The position numbers were made by a program, and so were the translations under genes. Below the pieces are notes generated by a model, which worked only from the letters and a program-made list of their open reading frames with translations, ran no database searches and was not told the DNA's origin. A stretch of 64,000 nucleotides of DNA, from positions 1,240,001 through 1,304,000 of the forward strand of contig NZ_CP135916.1 in NCBI RefSeq assembly GCF_032391395.1, given 5' to 3'. This document shows, piece after piece, positions 44,302-52,783 of the stretch (position 1 is the stretch's first letter; the number at the start of each line of letters is the position of its first letter). Source of the DNA: Sphingomonas sp. Y38-1Y. Its GTDB lineage: Bacteria > Pseudomonadota > Alphaproteobacteria > Sphingomonadales > Sphingomonadaceae.

Positions 44302-44925
44302 TCAGCCCTCCGGCGGCGGGACCGCCGAATCCTGCGGCTTGTCGAGCTGGAGGCCATGCTTCAGCAGCATGGGCACGTTGGCAAGGGTGAAGATCAGCGT
44401 CGCCGGGATCATGCCCCAGGTCTTGAACGTCACCCACTGATCCCAGCTGAGCGACGCGCGCGCGACTTCGTTGGCGACTGCCGCGACCGCGAAGAACGCT
44501 GCCCAGTTGATCGTCAGCTGCCGCCACCCGCTCGCGGTAAGGCCCGGATAGGCACTTTCGAGCAGGCTCTGGAGCAGCGGCTTGCCGGTCGCGAGGCCAT
44601 AGCCCAGCAGGACGGCGAACATCGCATAGACGAAGGTCGGCTTGACCTGAATGAACACGCGGTCGTGGAAGTAGAGGGTGAGGCTGCCGAACACGAGCAC
44701 CAGCCCGCCCGACAGCCACAGCATCGGCGAGATATGCCCCGCCTTGATCCACGAGAAGGCGAGCGCCGCGGTGATCGCGATCATGAACGCGGCAGTGGCG
44801 GCGAGGATGCGACCGATCTCCGTCCCCGGCGCCAGCGCATTGACCGCGAAGAACACCGCGAGCGGGCCGAAATCGACCGCCATGCGGAGGCCGGGGGAGA
44901 GGGGGGCTTTGGTGCTAGCTGGCAT
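44302..44925 (-). CDS. yciB: Inner membrane septation-related protein YciB (IspZ)
   Basis: A 207-residue protein with five to six hydrophobic helices; MAVDFGPLAVFFAVN, FGSLTLYFHDRVFIQVKPTFVYAMFA, and TINWAAFFAVAAVANEVA followed by WVTFKTWG are the IspZ/YciB signatures. It is implicated in cell-envelope maintenance and septation. It has a Pro/Ser-rich cytoplasmic tail. It is probably part of the mtaB-ftsY-yciB transcription direction, though a family C repeat separates it from ftsY. Confidence 0.93.
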   Translation of the reverse strand: MPASTKAPLSPGLRMAVDFGPLAVFFAVNALAPGTEIGRILAATAAFMIAITAALAFSWIKAGHISPMLWLSGGLVLVFGSLTLYFHDRVFIQVKPTFVYAMFAVLLGYGLATGKPLLQSLLESAYPGLTASGWRQLTINWAAFFAVAAVANEVARASLSWDQWVTFKTWGMIPATLIFTLANVPMLLKHGLQLDKPQDSAVPPPEG

Positions 44926-44931
44926 AAAAAG

Positions 44932-45080
44932 ACCGTTCGTCCTGAGTAGCGGCCGAGTAGCTCGCGCAGCGAGCGTATCGAGGTCGCGTATCGAAGGATG
45001 TGGAGCTCGGGACGGTGCTTCGATACGCCACCTCGATACGCCGCTCCGCGGCTACTCGGCGGCTACTCAGCACGAACGGT
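44932..45080. repeat. Long inverted repeat (family C, expanded)
   Basis: Outer arms ACCGTTCGT (44932-44940) and ACGAACGGT (45072-45080) enclose inverted GAGTAGC.../...GCTACTC, CGAGGTCGCGTATCGAAG/CTTCGATACGCC and further arms, giving a long multi-branched hairpin between yciB and ftsY. No coding potential is supported. Confidence 0.8.
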
Positions 45081-45090
45081 TTGCTTGCGA

Positions 45091-46023
45091 TCAACGCACC
45101 AGCTCCTCGACGCCGGCAATGATCCGCGACACCTCGTTCGCGTCGAAGGCGCGAAGGTCGTCGGCCTTCTCGCCCACCCCGATCGCGTGGATCGGCAGCC
45201 CGTATTTCTCCGCCGCCGCCACCAGCACGCCGCCGCGCGCGGTGCCGTCGAGCTTGGTCATGACCAGGCCGGTGACGCCCGCCACTTCCTTGAACACCTC
45301 GATCTGGCTGAGCGCGTTCTGGCCCGTCGTCGCGTCGAGCACCAGCACAACGTCGTGCGGCGCGGCGGGGTTGAGGCGGCCGAGCACACGGCGGATCTTG
45401 GCAAGCTCGTCCATCAGCTCGCGCTTGTTCTGAAGGCGGCCGGCGGTGTCGACGATCAGCACGTCGATGCCGGTCGCGGTCGCCTGCTTCACCGCCTCAT
45501 AGACGATGCCGGCCGCGTCCCCGCCTTCGTTGCCGGAGACGATCGGCACGCCGATCCGCTCGGCCCAGGTGCGAAGCTGGCCGATCGCGGCGGCGCGGAA
45601 CGTGTCGCCCGCGGCCAGCATCACGCCGTAATCCTGATCGACCAGCGTCTTGGCGAGCTTGGCGATCGTCGTCGTCTTGCCCGAGCCGTTGACGCCGATG
45701 ACGAGGATCACCTGCGGCCGCGGAAACGCCTCGATCTCGAGCGGCTTGGCCACCTTGGCGAGGGCCTTCTCCACCTCCTCGGCCACGACCAGACGGATAC
45801 CGAGCTCCTCCATGTTGCGCTCGTACTGGCCCTCTTCCAGGCGACGGCGCACGCGCGCGGCGGTCTCCGGACCCAGGTCGGACGCGATCAGCGCCTCCTC
45901 GATCTCGTCGAGCGTCGCGTCGTCGAGCCGCGCGAGCGACAGCCCGGCGAGGTTGCCCATCAGCCGGTCGGAGGTCTTGCGAAAGCCGCCGAGCAGTTTC
46001 TCGTGCCAGCTGGGGGCAGTCAT
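45091..46023 (-). CDS. ftsY: Signal recognition particle receptor FtsY
   Basis: A 310-residue SRP GTPase that docks SRP-ribosome complexes at the membrane. A short N-terminal helix leads into the N domain (LDDATLDEIEEALIASDLGPETAARV) and the G domain: VIGVNGSGKTTTIAKLA (G1), AGDTFRAAAIGQL, VDTAGRLQ (G3), TKLDGTARGG (G4) and GVGEKADDL (G5). It lacks the long acidic A domain of E. coli FtsY, as in many alphaproteobacteria. The start overlaps the mtaB stop (ATGA). Confidence 0.97.
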   Translation of the reverse strand: MTAPSWHEKLLGGFRKTSDRLMGNLAGLSLARLDDATLDEIEEALIASDLGPETAARVRRRLEEGQYERNMEELGIRLVVAEEVEKALAKVAKPLEIEAFPRPQVILVIGVNGSGKTTTIAKLAKTLVDQDYGVMLAAGDTFRAAAIGQLRTWAERIGVPIVSGNEGGDAAGIVYEAVKQATATGIDVLIVDTAGRLQNKRELMDELAKIRRVLGRLNPAAPHDVVLVLDATTGQNALSQIEVFKEVAGVTGLVMTKLDGTARGGVLVAAAEKYGLPIHAIGVGEKADDLRAFDANEVSRIIAGVEELVR

Positions 46024-47198
46024 TCGGGCTCTCCGATCAGATGGTCGTGCGCGGCCGTGATGCGCGCACGGATGAGGGTGCCGGGGACGGCGGGGCGGGT
46101 CAGCCGCACCTCGGCGAAATTCTCGGCATGGCCGCGGTCGCCGGGGCGCTCGACCAGCACCGACTGGATGCTGCCGACCAGGCCGGCCTGCCAGTCGTCG
46201 CGGACGCGCGCGGCGATTGCGCGAAGCTGCGCGGCGCGATCGCGGACGATGGCAGGATCGACCTGCGGCATGCGGGCGGCGGGGGTGCCTTCGCGCGGGG
46301 AATAAGGAAAGATGTGTGGGTGGACGATGCGGCACGTCTCGATCAGCGAGGCGCTGTTGGCGAAGGCGGCATCGTCCTCGGTCGGGAAGCCGGCGATCAG
46401 GTCCGCGCCGACGGCGATGTCGGGGCGGAGCGCGTGCAGGCGGGCGACGAGCTCGACCGCCTGCGCGCGGCTGTGACGGCGCTTCATGCGCTTGAGGATC
46501 AGGTCGTCGCCCGCCTGCATTGACAGGTGAAGGTGCGGCATCACCCGCGGCTCGTGCGCGAACAGTGCGAACAGCCGGTCGTCGACCTCGGCGGGGTCGA
46601 TCGAGGAGAGGCGTATGCGCGGCAGGTCGGGGACGAGGCGGAGGATGCGCTCGACCAAGCGCCCGAGCGTCGGGATGCCGGGCAGGTCGCCGCCATAGCT
46701 CGTCAGGTCCACACCGGTCAGCACGACCTCCCGGTGCCCGGCATCGACCAGCGCCCGGATGCGATCGACGACGCCGCCGGCGGGCAGCGAGCGGCTGGCA
46801 CCGCGTCCAGCGGGGATGATGCAGAAGGTGCACGCATGGTCGCAACCATTCTGGACTTCGACCAGCGCGCGGGCATGGGGAGAGGGGGCGGGCTCGGCGG
46901 GTGCCGGGGCGCCCCATGCCTCGGGCGAGAGCTTGAGCGGATTGGCGACCACACGCGCGACGCCGGGCAGTGCGGCGAACCCCGCCGGATCGATCGTCGC
47001 GGCGCAGCCGGTCACGACCAGCTCGGCGTCCGGATGCGCACGCGCTAGGCGGCGGACCGCGCGACGCGACTGGCGCACCGCCTCGCCCGTCACCGCGCAG
47101 CTGTTGACCACCGCGACGCGCCGATCGCGGACCATCGCCCGGATCGTTTCGCTTTCGGAAAGGTTGAGGCGGCAGCCCAGCGTGACGATCTCGGCCAT
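46020..47198 (-). CDS. mtaB: tRNA t6A methylthiotransferase MtaB
   Basis: A 392-residue radical-SAM enzyme converting t6A37 to ms2t6A37 in tRNAs. An N-terminal UPF0004 domain binds one cluster via Cys in TLGCRLN, VVNSCAV and VVTGCAATID; the radical-SAM motif is GCDHACTFCIIP (CxxxCxxC). A TRAM-like C-terminal region follows. The short N-terminus and the reduced spacing between the first two Cys fit the MtaB branch, not MiaB. It is coupled to ftsY. Confidence 0.94.
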   Translation of the reverse strand: MAEIVTLGCRLNLSESETIRAMVRDRRVAVVNSCAVTGEAVRQSRRAVRRLARAHPDAELVVTGCAATIDPAGFAALPGVARVVANPLKLSPEAWGAPAPAEPAPSPHARALVEVQNGCDHACTFCIIPAGRGASRSLPAGGVVDRIRALVDAGHREVVLTGVDLTSYGGDLPGIPTLGRLVERILRLVPDLPRIRLSSIDPAEVDDRLFALFAHEPRVMPHLHLSMQAGDDLILKRMKRRHSRAQAVELVARLHALRPDIAVGADLIAGFPTEDDAAFANSASLIETCRIVHPHIFPYSPREGTPAARMPQVDPAIVRDRAAQLRAIAARVRDDWQAGLVGSIQSVLVERPGDRGHAENFAEVRLTRPAVPGTLIRARITAAHDHLIGEPE

Positions 47199-47280
47199 GT
47201 CACCCCGCGGCTTGGCGGCGAACATGGAGCGGGACTTAGGGGCGAAGCGGCGGGAAGTCCATTGGCGAGCGGAGCGGGAC

Positions 47281-47826
47281 ATGCACGGGCAGGCGGCGGC
47301 GGTACTCGACTTCTGGTTCGGCGAATGCACGCCCGAACAGCATTTCGCCAAGGACGAGGCGCTCGACCGGACGATCGCCGATCGCTTCGGTGCCCTGCGC
47401 GACCGCGTCGTGGCCGAAGGGGCGGGCGGCTGGCGCGACGATCCCGAAAGCCTGCTTGCCGCGATCATCCTGATCGACCAGTTCAGCCGCAATATCTATC
47501 GCGGCTCGGCCGAAGCGTTCGCCGCCGATCCGCTGGCACTGACGCTGGCGCGCGAGGGTGTCGCAAAGGGGTTTGACGCGCGGCTACCGCCGGAGCGCGC
47601 CAAGTTCCTCTACATGCCGTTCATGCATGCCGAGGATGCGGGCGCGCAGGCCGACTGCGTGCGGTTGTTCGAGGCGCTGGGCGACACCGAATCGGCCGAT
47701 TACGCGCGCCAGCATCAGGCGGTCATCGCCGACTATGGCCGCTTCCCCTCGCGCAATGCCGCATTGGGGCGCGAGGACACACCGGCCGAAGTCGCCTATC
47801 TCAGCCGGCCCGACGCCGGCTGGTGA
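47281..47826 (+). CDS. DUF924 family protein
   Basis: A 181-residue helical protein. VLDFWFGECTPEQHFAKDEALDRTI, LAAIILIDQFSRNIYRGSAEAFA and FLYMPFMHAEDAGAQADCVRLFEAL are hallmark DUF924 stretches; the family has a TPR-like fold with no established activity. Its 3' end overlaps the converging GGDEF/EAL gene by 26 bp. Confidence 0.93.
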   Translation: MHGQAAAVLDFWFGECTPEQHFAKDEALDRTIADRFGALRDRVVAEGAGGWRDDPESLLAAIILIDQFSRNIYRGSAEAFAADPLALTLAREGVAKGFDARLPPERAKFLYMPFMHAEDAGAQADCVRLFEALGDTESADYARQHQAVIADYGRFPSRNAALGREDTPAEVAYLSRPDAGW

Positions 47827-49432
47827 TCGGCAGCACGATCGCCGGCTCGGGCTCGATCCCGGTGATGAGGTGCCGCTCGGCCAGGAGCTTGCGGACGCCG
47901 ATCGTCGAGAGCGGCTTGCCGTAATACCAGCCCTGACCCTTGGCACAGCCCATCGCGGCCAGGCGCGCGGCGATCGTCTCGTCCTCGATCCCCTCGGCGG
48001 TGACGGGCAGATTGAGGCTTTCACCGAGGCGGACGATCGCGGTGACGATCGCGGCCGAATCCGGCGCCTCGTTGATCGAGGTGACGAACGACTTGTCGAT
48101 CTTGATCCGGTCGAAGGGCAGCGCGCGAAGGTGCGCGAGGCTGGAATAGCCCGTCCCGAAATCGTCGAGCGCGAGTTTCACGCCCTGGTTCTTGAGGCTG
48201 CCCGCGATCGATTGGGCGAGCGCCAGATTGTCGAACAGCGCGCTTTCGGTGATCTCGATCTCGAGCCGGCTGGCGGGAAAGCCCGTCTCGGTCAGCGTCT
48301 TGATGATCTTCTGTGCCAGCCACGCATCGCGAAGCTGCCAGGGCGAGATGTTGACCGAGAGCGTGAGACCGGGGTCCCAGTCGCGCGCGGCGGTGAACGC
48401 CTGACGCATGATCGACAGCGAGAGCTCCGCGATCATGCCGGTTTCCTCGGCGATCGGAATGAAGCGGTCGGGGCCGATCAGCCCGCGCGTCGGATGCTCC
48501 CAGCGCGCAAGGACTTCGAGGCCGGTGAGGCGCCCCTCGGCAAGATCGACCTGCTGTTCGAAATAGGGGACGATCTGGCCGCCGGGGATGGCGATGCGCA
48601 GCCCCTGTTCCAGCTCGTTGCGCGCCTTGAGGTCGCGCTCCATCGAGGGGTCGAACCAGGCGAACCGGTTACGACCCGATTTCTTGGCCGCGTACATGGC
48701 GATGTCGCCAGCGCGCATCAGCGCCTCGATCGAATGGCTGCCGAAATCCGATCGCGCGATGCCGAGCGAGCAGCTGATGTGGAGTGTCTGGCCCTCCGCC
48801 TCGAACGGCTGCGAGAGGCGCGCGACCAGCCGCTCGGCGACACGGTCGACGACGTCGGGCGCGCTGGGATCGAAGACCATCGTGATCGCAAATTCGTCGC
48901 CGCCCAGCCGCGCATGAAGCGCGCTGGTCGGGCTGATCGCCTCCATCTCCTGCGCGACCAGCCGCAGCAGCGCGTCGCCGACGGCATGGCCGTGCATGTC
49001 GTTGACGCTCTTGAAGTGGTCGAGGTCGAGCGCCAGCAGCGCGACCGCCTTGTGGCGGCGCTCGGCATTCGTGAGCATCGCGCCGCCTTCGTCGGCGAGG
49101 CTGCGGCGATTGTGAAAGCCGGTCAGCGGGTCGCGTGCCGCCAGTGCCCGCGCGCGCGCCGCCGCCTCCGCATGGCCGCGCACTTGGCCGACCAGGCCGG
49201 TGTGCCGCCGCCAGCCGATCAGGATCAGCGCGGTGTTGAGCAGAAGCGCGATCACCAGCATCTCGTCCGCCGCCTCTCGCGTGCCGAGATACTGGCCTAC
49301 GAGCTGCGACAGGACGGTCGAGGCGATGCCGACGAAGAGCAGGATCGCCGCGACGCTGATCGCGCCGGTCACGCGTGCGGGCGCCTCGGCATCTGGTCCG
49401 TCGCTGGTCATGGCGTGTCGTTTGCTCCCCAT
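47801..49432 (-). CDS. GGDEF-EAL domain cyclic-di-GMP protein
   Basis: A 543-residue inner-membrane protein with two N-terminal transmembrane helices (~22-43, 58-73), a GGDEF domain (GGDEF at 177-181, no obvious RxxD inhibitory site upstream) and an EAL phosphodiesterase domain in which the signature reads EVL (Glu309). Downstream catalytic elements VNISPWQLRD, EITESALFD, DDFGTGYSSLAHL, IKIDKSFV and AEGIED are intact, so c-di-GMP hydrolysis is likely and synthesis possible. The start at 49411 (second Met) is an alternative. Confidence 0.93.
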   Translation of the reverse strand: MGSKRHAMTSDGPDAEAPARVTGAISVAAILLFVGIASTVLSQLVGQYLGTREAADEMLVIALLLNTALILIGWRRHTGLVGQVRGHAEAAARARALAARDPLTGFHNRRSLADEGGAMLTNAERRHKAVALLALDLDHFKSVNDMHGHAVGDALLRLVAQEMEAISPTSALHARLGGDEFAITMVFDPSAPDVVDRVAERLVARLSQPFEAEGQTLHISCSLGIARSDFGSHSIEALMRAGDIAMYAAKKSGRNRFAWFDPSMERDLKARNELEQGLRIAIPGGQIVPYFEQQVDLAEGRLTGLEVLARWEHPTRGLIGPDRFIPIAEETGMIAELSLSIMRQAFTAARDWDPGLTLSVNISPWQLRDAWLAQKIIKTLTETGFPASRLEIEITESALFDNLALAQSIAGSLKNQGVKLALDDFGTGYSSLAHLRALPFDRIKIDKSFVTSINEAPDSAAIVTAIVRLGESLNLPVTAEGIEDETIAARLAAMGCAKGQGWYYGKPLSTIGVRKLLAERHLITGIEPEPAIVLPITSRRRAG

Positions 49433-49566
49433 CGGACCGGCTATCGCATAATCGGGGTCAAGAAGCCGTTAATCGGTTGTGGCGCGTTGCGTACCGGGGC
49501 GAGTTGCGCTAAGCGCCGCCGCTGACGTTCCGCGAGGAGCGTATCGCATCGCGCCCCAAGGGGTAC

Positions 49567-49594
49567 GCCGGCCGACGAGGTTTCGTCCGCCGGC
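49567..49594 (+). promoter_or_regulatory. Stem-loop in the ffh leader
   Basis: GCCGGCCGACGA (49567-49578) pairs with TCGTCCGCCGGC (49583-49594) with one mismatch across a GGTT tetraloop, followed by GCATTTTGCG, about 50 nt upstream of the ffh start. It could be an attenuator or a leader structure; no downstream U-run is long enough for a clear terminator. Confidence 0.4.
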
Positions 49595-49643
49595 GCATTT
49601 TGCGTTACGCGCCCGGTCGAACGGATCAAGGAGTGTTTCGGGC

Positions 49644-51137
49644 ATGTTCGACAGTCTCAGCGATCGGCTTGGCGGCGTCTTCGACCGCCTGCGCGGCCGC
49701 GGCGCGCTGACCGAAGCCGATGTGCGCGGCGCGATGCGCGAGGTGCGGATCGCGCTGCTTGAGGCGGACGTCGCGCTGCCCGTCGCGCGCGCCTTTGTCG
49801 ACAAGGTGACCGAGGAAGCGGTCGGCCAGAACGTCCTGCGCTCGGTCACGCCGGGGCAGCAGGTCGTCAAGATCGTCAACGACGCGCTGGTCGAGATGCT
49901 GGGCGCGGACAGCGCCGACCTCGACATCGACGTGACGCCGCCCGCGGTCGTGATGATGGTCGGCCTTCAAGGCTCGGGCAAGACGACCACGACGGCCAAG
50001 CTGTCGCGGCTCATCAAGAAGCGCGGCAAGAAGGTGCTGATGGCGTCGCTGGACGTCAATCGCCCGGCCGCGCAGGAGCAGCTGGCGGTGCTCGGCACCC
50101 AGGCCGAGGTCGCGACGCTGCCGATCGTTCAGGGCCAGCAGCCCGTCGACATCGCCCGCCGCGCGCTCCAGTCGGCGAAGCTCCAGGGCTTCGACGTGGT
50201 GATGCTCGACACCGCGGGCCGCCTCCACGTCGACCAAGCGCTGATGGACGAGATGAAGGCGGTCGCCGACATTTCGAAGCCCAACGAGATCCTGCTCGTC
50301 GTCGATTCGCTGACCGGTCAGGACGCGGTCAACGTCGCCACCAACTTCAGCCAGCAGGTGCCGCTGACCGGCGTCGTGCTGACCCGCATGGACGGCGATG
50401 CGCGTGGCGGTGCGGCGCTGTCGATGCGCGCCGTCACCGGCAAGCCGATCAAGTTCGCGGGCGTCGGCGAGAAGCTCGACGCGATCGAGCCCTTTCATCC
50501 CAAGCGCGTCGCCGGCCGCATCCTGGGCATGGGCGACGTCGTCAGCCTGGTCGAGCGCGCGGCCGAGGCGATCCAGGCCGACGATGCCGAGAAGATGGCC
50601 TCGCGCCTGGCCAAAGGGCAGTTCGATATGAACGACCTGCGCAGCCAGCTGGCGCAGATGCGCCGCATGGGCGGGCTCGGCGCGCTTGCCGGCATGATCC
50701 CCGGCATGAAGAAGGCGCAGGCGGCGATGGCGGCGTCCAGCATGGACGACCGCATCCTGATCCGTATGGACGCAATGATCGGATCGATGACGATCAAGGA
50801 GCGGTCGAAGCCGGAACTGCTCAACGCCAAGCGCAAGATCCGCGTCGCCAAAGGGTCGGGCACCACGGTGCAGGACGTCAACAAGCTCCTGAAGATGCAT
50901 CAGGAAATGGCGACCGCGATGAAGCGCATCAAGAAGATGGGGGGCATCAAGGGTCTTGCCGCGATGCTGGGCAAGGGTGGTCCCGGCGGCGGCATGGGCG
51001 GCATCGGCAATGCGCTGGGCGGCCCGGCGATGGGCGATTTCATGAGCAAGGCGGGCGGCGGCCTGCCGGGCCTGGGCGGCGGGGGCGACACGCCCAAGCT
51101 GCCGCCGGGGTTCGAGGACCTGTTGAAGAAGAAGTGA
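49644..51137 (+). CDS. ffh: Signal recognition particle protein Ffh
   Basis: A 497-residue SRP GTPase that binds signal peptides and 4.5S/SRP RNA. The N domain (MFDSLSDRLGGVFDRLRGRG) precedes G-domain motifs GLQGSGKTTTTAKL, DVNRPAAQEQL, LDTAGRLH, TRMDGDARGG and GVGEKLD. The Met-rich M domain (LRSQLAQMRRMGGLGALAGMIPGM, then the RNA-binding SMDDRILIRMDAMIGSMT) ends in a Gly-rich tail. rpsP and rimM follow in the same direction after an inverted repeat. Confidence 0.98.
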   Translation: MFDSLSDRLGGVFDRLRGRGALTEADVRGAMREVRIALLEADVALPVARAFVDKVTEEAVGQNVLRSVTPGQQVVKIVNDALVEMLGADSADLDIDVTPPAVVMMVGLQGSGKTTTTAKLSRLIKKRGKKVLMASLDVNRPAAQEQLAVLGTQAEVATLPIVQGQQPVDIARRALQSAKLQGFDVVMLDTAGRLHVDQALMDEMKAVADISKPNEILLVVDSLTGQDAVNVATNFSQQVPLTGVVLTRMDGDARGGAALSMRAVTGKPIKFAGVGEKLDAIEPFHPKRVAGRILGMGDVVSLVERAAEAIQADDAEKMASRLAKGQFDMNDLRSQLAQMRRMGGLGALAGMIPGMKKAQAAMAASSMDDRILIRMDAMIGSMTIKERSKPELLNAKRKIRVAKGSGTTVQDVNKLLKMHQEMATAMKRIKKMGGIKGLAAMLGKGGPGGGMGGIGNALGGPAMGDFMSKAGGGLPGLGGGGDTPKLPPGFEDLLKKK

Positions 51138-51140
51138 CGG

Positions 51141-51221
51141 TCGTCACCCCAGCGCAGGCTGGGGTCTCTGGCCCAAGGTACAAGATCAACGAACCGATCC
51201 CAGCCTGCGCTGGGGTGACGA
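51141..51221. repeat. Inverted intergenic repeat (family E, ACCCCAGCGCAGGCTGGGGT type)
   Basis: Arms 51141-51166 and 51196-51221 are near-perfect inverted copies between ffh and rpsP, each folding through CAGCGCAGGCTG. They probably act as a processing or termination signal that uncouples ffh from rpsP. Confidence 0.85.
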
Positions 51222-51244
51222 ATTGAAAGAAGGAAGAAGATCAA

Positions 51245-51649
51245 ATGGCAATCAGCATGCGTCTGTCGCGTGGCGGCTCGAAGAAGCGTCCCTATTACCG
51301 GATCGTCATCGCCGACGCCCGCAGCCCGCGCGACGGCAAGTTCATCGAGAAGATCGGCACCTACAACCCGCTGCTCGCCAAGGATTCGGACGAGCGCGTC
51401 AAGCTGGACACCGATCGCGCCAAGCACTGGCTGAGCGTCGGCGCGCAGCCGACCGACCGCGTCGCGCGCTTCCTCGACGCCGCGGGCCTGCGTGAGCGCG
51501 CCGCGCGCAACAACCCGAACAAGGCGAAGCCCGGCGAGAAGGCGACCGAGCGCGCCGAGGAGCGGGCCGAGAAGGCGAAGGCTCGCGAGGAAGCCGCCGC
51601 CGAGGCGACCAGCGCCCCCGCCGCTACCGAAGAAACTGCCGAGGCTTGA
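51245..51649 (+). CDS. rpsP: 30S ribosomal protein S16
   Basis: A 134-residue protein. The first ~85 residues are canonical bS16 ([35 protein letters not shown], then the ALWLxxGAQPTD-like [17 protein letters not shown]). The last ~45 residues are a charged Ala/Glu/Lys extension common in alphaproteobacterial S16. AGGAAGA precedes the start. It is followed by a small ORF and rimM. Confidence 0.98.
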   Translation: MAISMRLSRGGSKKRPYYRIVIADARSPRDGKFIEKIGTYNPLLAKDSDERVKLDTDRAKHWLSVGAQPTDRVARFLDAAGLRERAARNNPNKAKPGEKATERAEERAEKAKAREEAAAEATSAPAATEETAEA

Positions 51650-51700
51650 GGCACTTGCGCGCCGTCATGCGTTCCCCTTGCCCAACCGGCACAGGAGCGC

Positions 51701-51889
51701 ATGATGGCGAGCAACCCTCCCGAAGATTACGAGACCGGCGCGCGTGACGAACCCGGCAAGACCGACACGAACCCCGCCGGGGTCTCGACGCCCGAACCCG
51801 CCGAGGGATCGGACGACACCCCAGGCGGCGGCGTCCAGTCCCCCGGACACAATGACGCGACCGACGATCCCGCCAGCAACGGGGCCTGA
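51701..51889 (+). CDS. 62-residue hydrophilic protein overlapping rimM
   Basis: The frame MMASNPPEDYETGARDEPGK...DPASNGA encodes an acidic, Pro/Asp/Gly-rich, probably disordered protein. AGGAGCGC directly before the ATG is a good ribosome-binding site, and the 3' end overlaps the rimM start by 38 nt in a different frame. No family is recognised. It could be a real small protein or a translated leader coupling rpsP and rimM. Confidence 0.5.
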   Translation: MMASNPPEDYETGARDEPGKTDTNPAGVSTPEPAEGSDDTPGGGVQSPGHNDATDDPASNGA

Positions 51890-52343
51890 TCGCCCCGTCA
51901 CGCTGGCGGTCGTCACCGGCGCGCACGGCGTGCGCGGCGAGGTGCGGCTGAAGATCTTCGCCGACGACCTTGCCGCGCACCGCGTGTTCAACGGCGGTGC
52001 GCTGAAGCTGGAAAGCCTGCGCAACGGCGTGGCGCGCCTGTCCGGCGTGGCCGACCGGACGGCGGCGGAAGCGATGCGCGGCACCGCCTTGACGGTGCCG
52101 CGGTCGAGCCTGCCGCCGCTCGAGGACGGCGAATATTATCATGTCGACCTGATCGGCCTCGCCGCCCGCAGCGAGGGCGGCGAGCCGCTGGGCGTCACCG
52201 TCGCGGTCGAGAATTACGGCGCGAGTGACGTGGTCGAGATCGAGCGGCCCGACGGCCGCCGCTTCCTCGTGCCGCTCACGCCACAGGCGGTGCCGCACTG
52301 GGACGAGCGCGAGTTGGTCGTCGCCGACGCGTTCATCGAATAG
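51852..52343 (+). CDS. rimM: 16S rRNA processing protein RimM
   Basis: A 163-residue 30S assembly factor. The N-terminal RimM domain (TLAVVTGAHGVRGEVRLKIFADD) is followed by a PRC-barrel (DGEYYHVDLIGLAARSEGGEPLGVTVAVENYGASDVVEIERPDGRRFLVPL). The ATG at 51852 gives a short leader before the conserved VTLAVV strand. trmD and rplS, which usually follow, are absent; 440 bp without a gene follows instead. Confidence 0.95.
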   Translation: MTRPTIPPATGPDRPVTLAVVTGAHGVRGEVRLKIFADDLAAHRVFNGGALKLESLRNGVARLSGVADRTAAEAMRGTALTVPRSSLPPLEDGEYYHVDLIGLAARSEGGEPLGVTVAVENYGASDVVEIERPDGRRFLVPLTPQAVPHWDERELVVADAFIE

Positions 52344-52783
52344 AGCGGTGCGCGGCGAGCCGGACGAGGTCGGTCCGCGCTGTCATGTCAGCCAGTACCT
52401 CGCGGATCGATCGTTATAATGGCGTGATTAGCGTCGACTTGCCGCACCTCTGCGCTTCGCGTGGCCGTTCGGTGCAGTGAGCGAGGCTCCGGTTTGAGCG
52501 AAGGGGGCTTCGGCGACTGGTCCGAGCTTTTCCGCGCCTTCCCACAACATCACGTGCTCCCGCGGAGGCGGGAGCTCAGGGTCAAGCAGTGCGTCGTTTG
52601 CGGCTCTAGGCTCCCGCGTTCGCGGGAGCACAGCCTTCATCTCTCGACGGCTGCGGTTCGGTTGGTACCCGGCAATTGCTTGGCGGCGGCAAGTTGAGTG
52701 TGCCGAGATGCCCGCAATAAGCCTCTTCCCACTGGGCCCCGGCCTTCGCCGGGGAAGTAGGAAAAAGTTCGTTCTATGAAAGC
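52344..52783. other. 440-bp gene-free stretch after rimM
   Basis: No ORF here looks real. Visible structure includes two CTCCCGCG...CGCGGGAG-type short hairpins (near 52557-52574 and 52611-52631), a single family D arm (near 52735-52757, CCCCGGCCTTCGCCGGGG), and a perfect TATAAT at 52415-52420 without a convincing -35 box. The stretch occupies the place where trmD and rplS usually sit, suggesting a past rearrangement. Confidence 0.5.

Noticed and set aside
52415..52420. Perfect TATAAT as a promoter
   Set aside because: No -35 box is found at 16-18 bp, and no gene follows on the plus strand before the minus-strand tRNA.
52428..52640. 70-codon minus-strand frame in the gap after rimM
   Set aside because: It runs through two short inverted repeats, has no good ribosome site and no recognisable domain.
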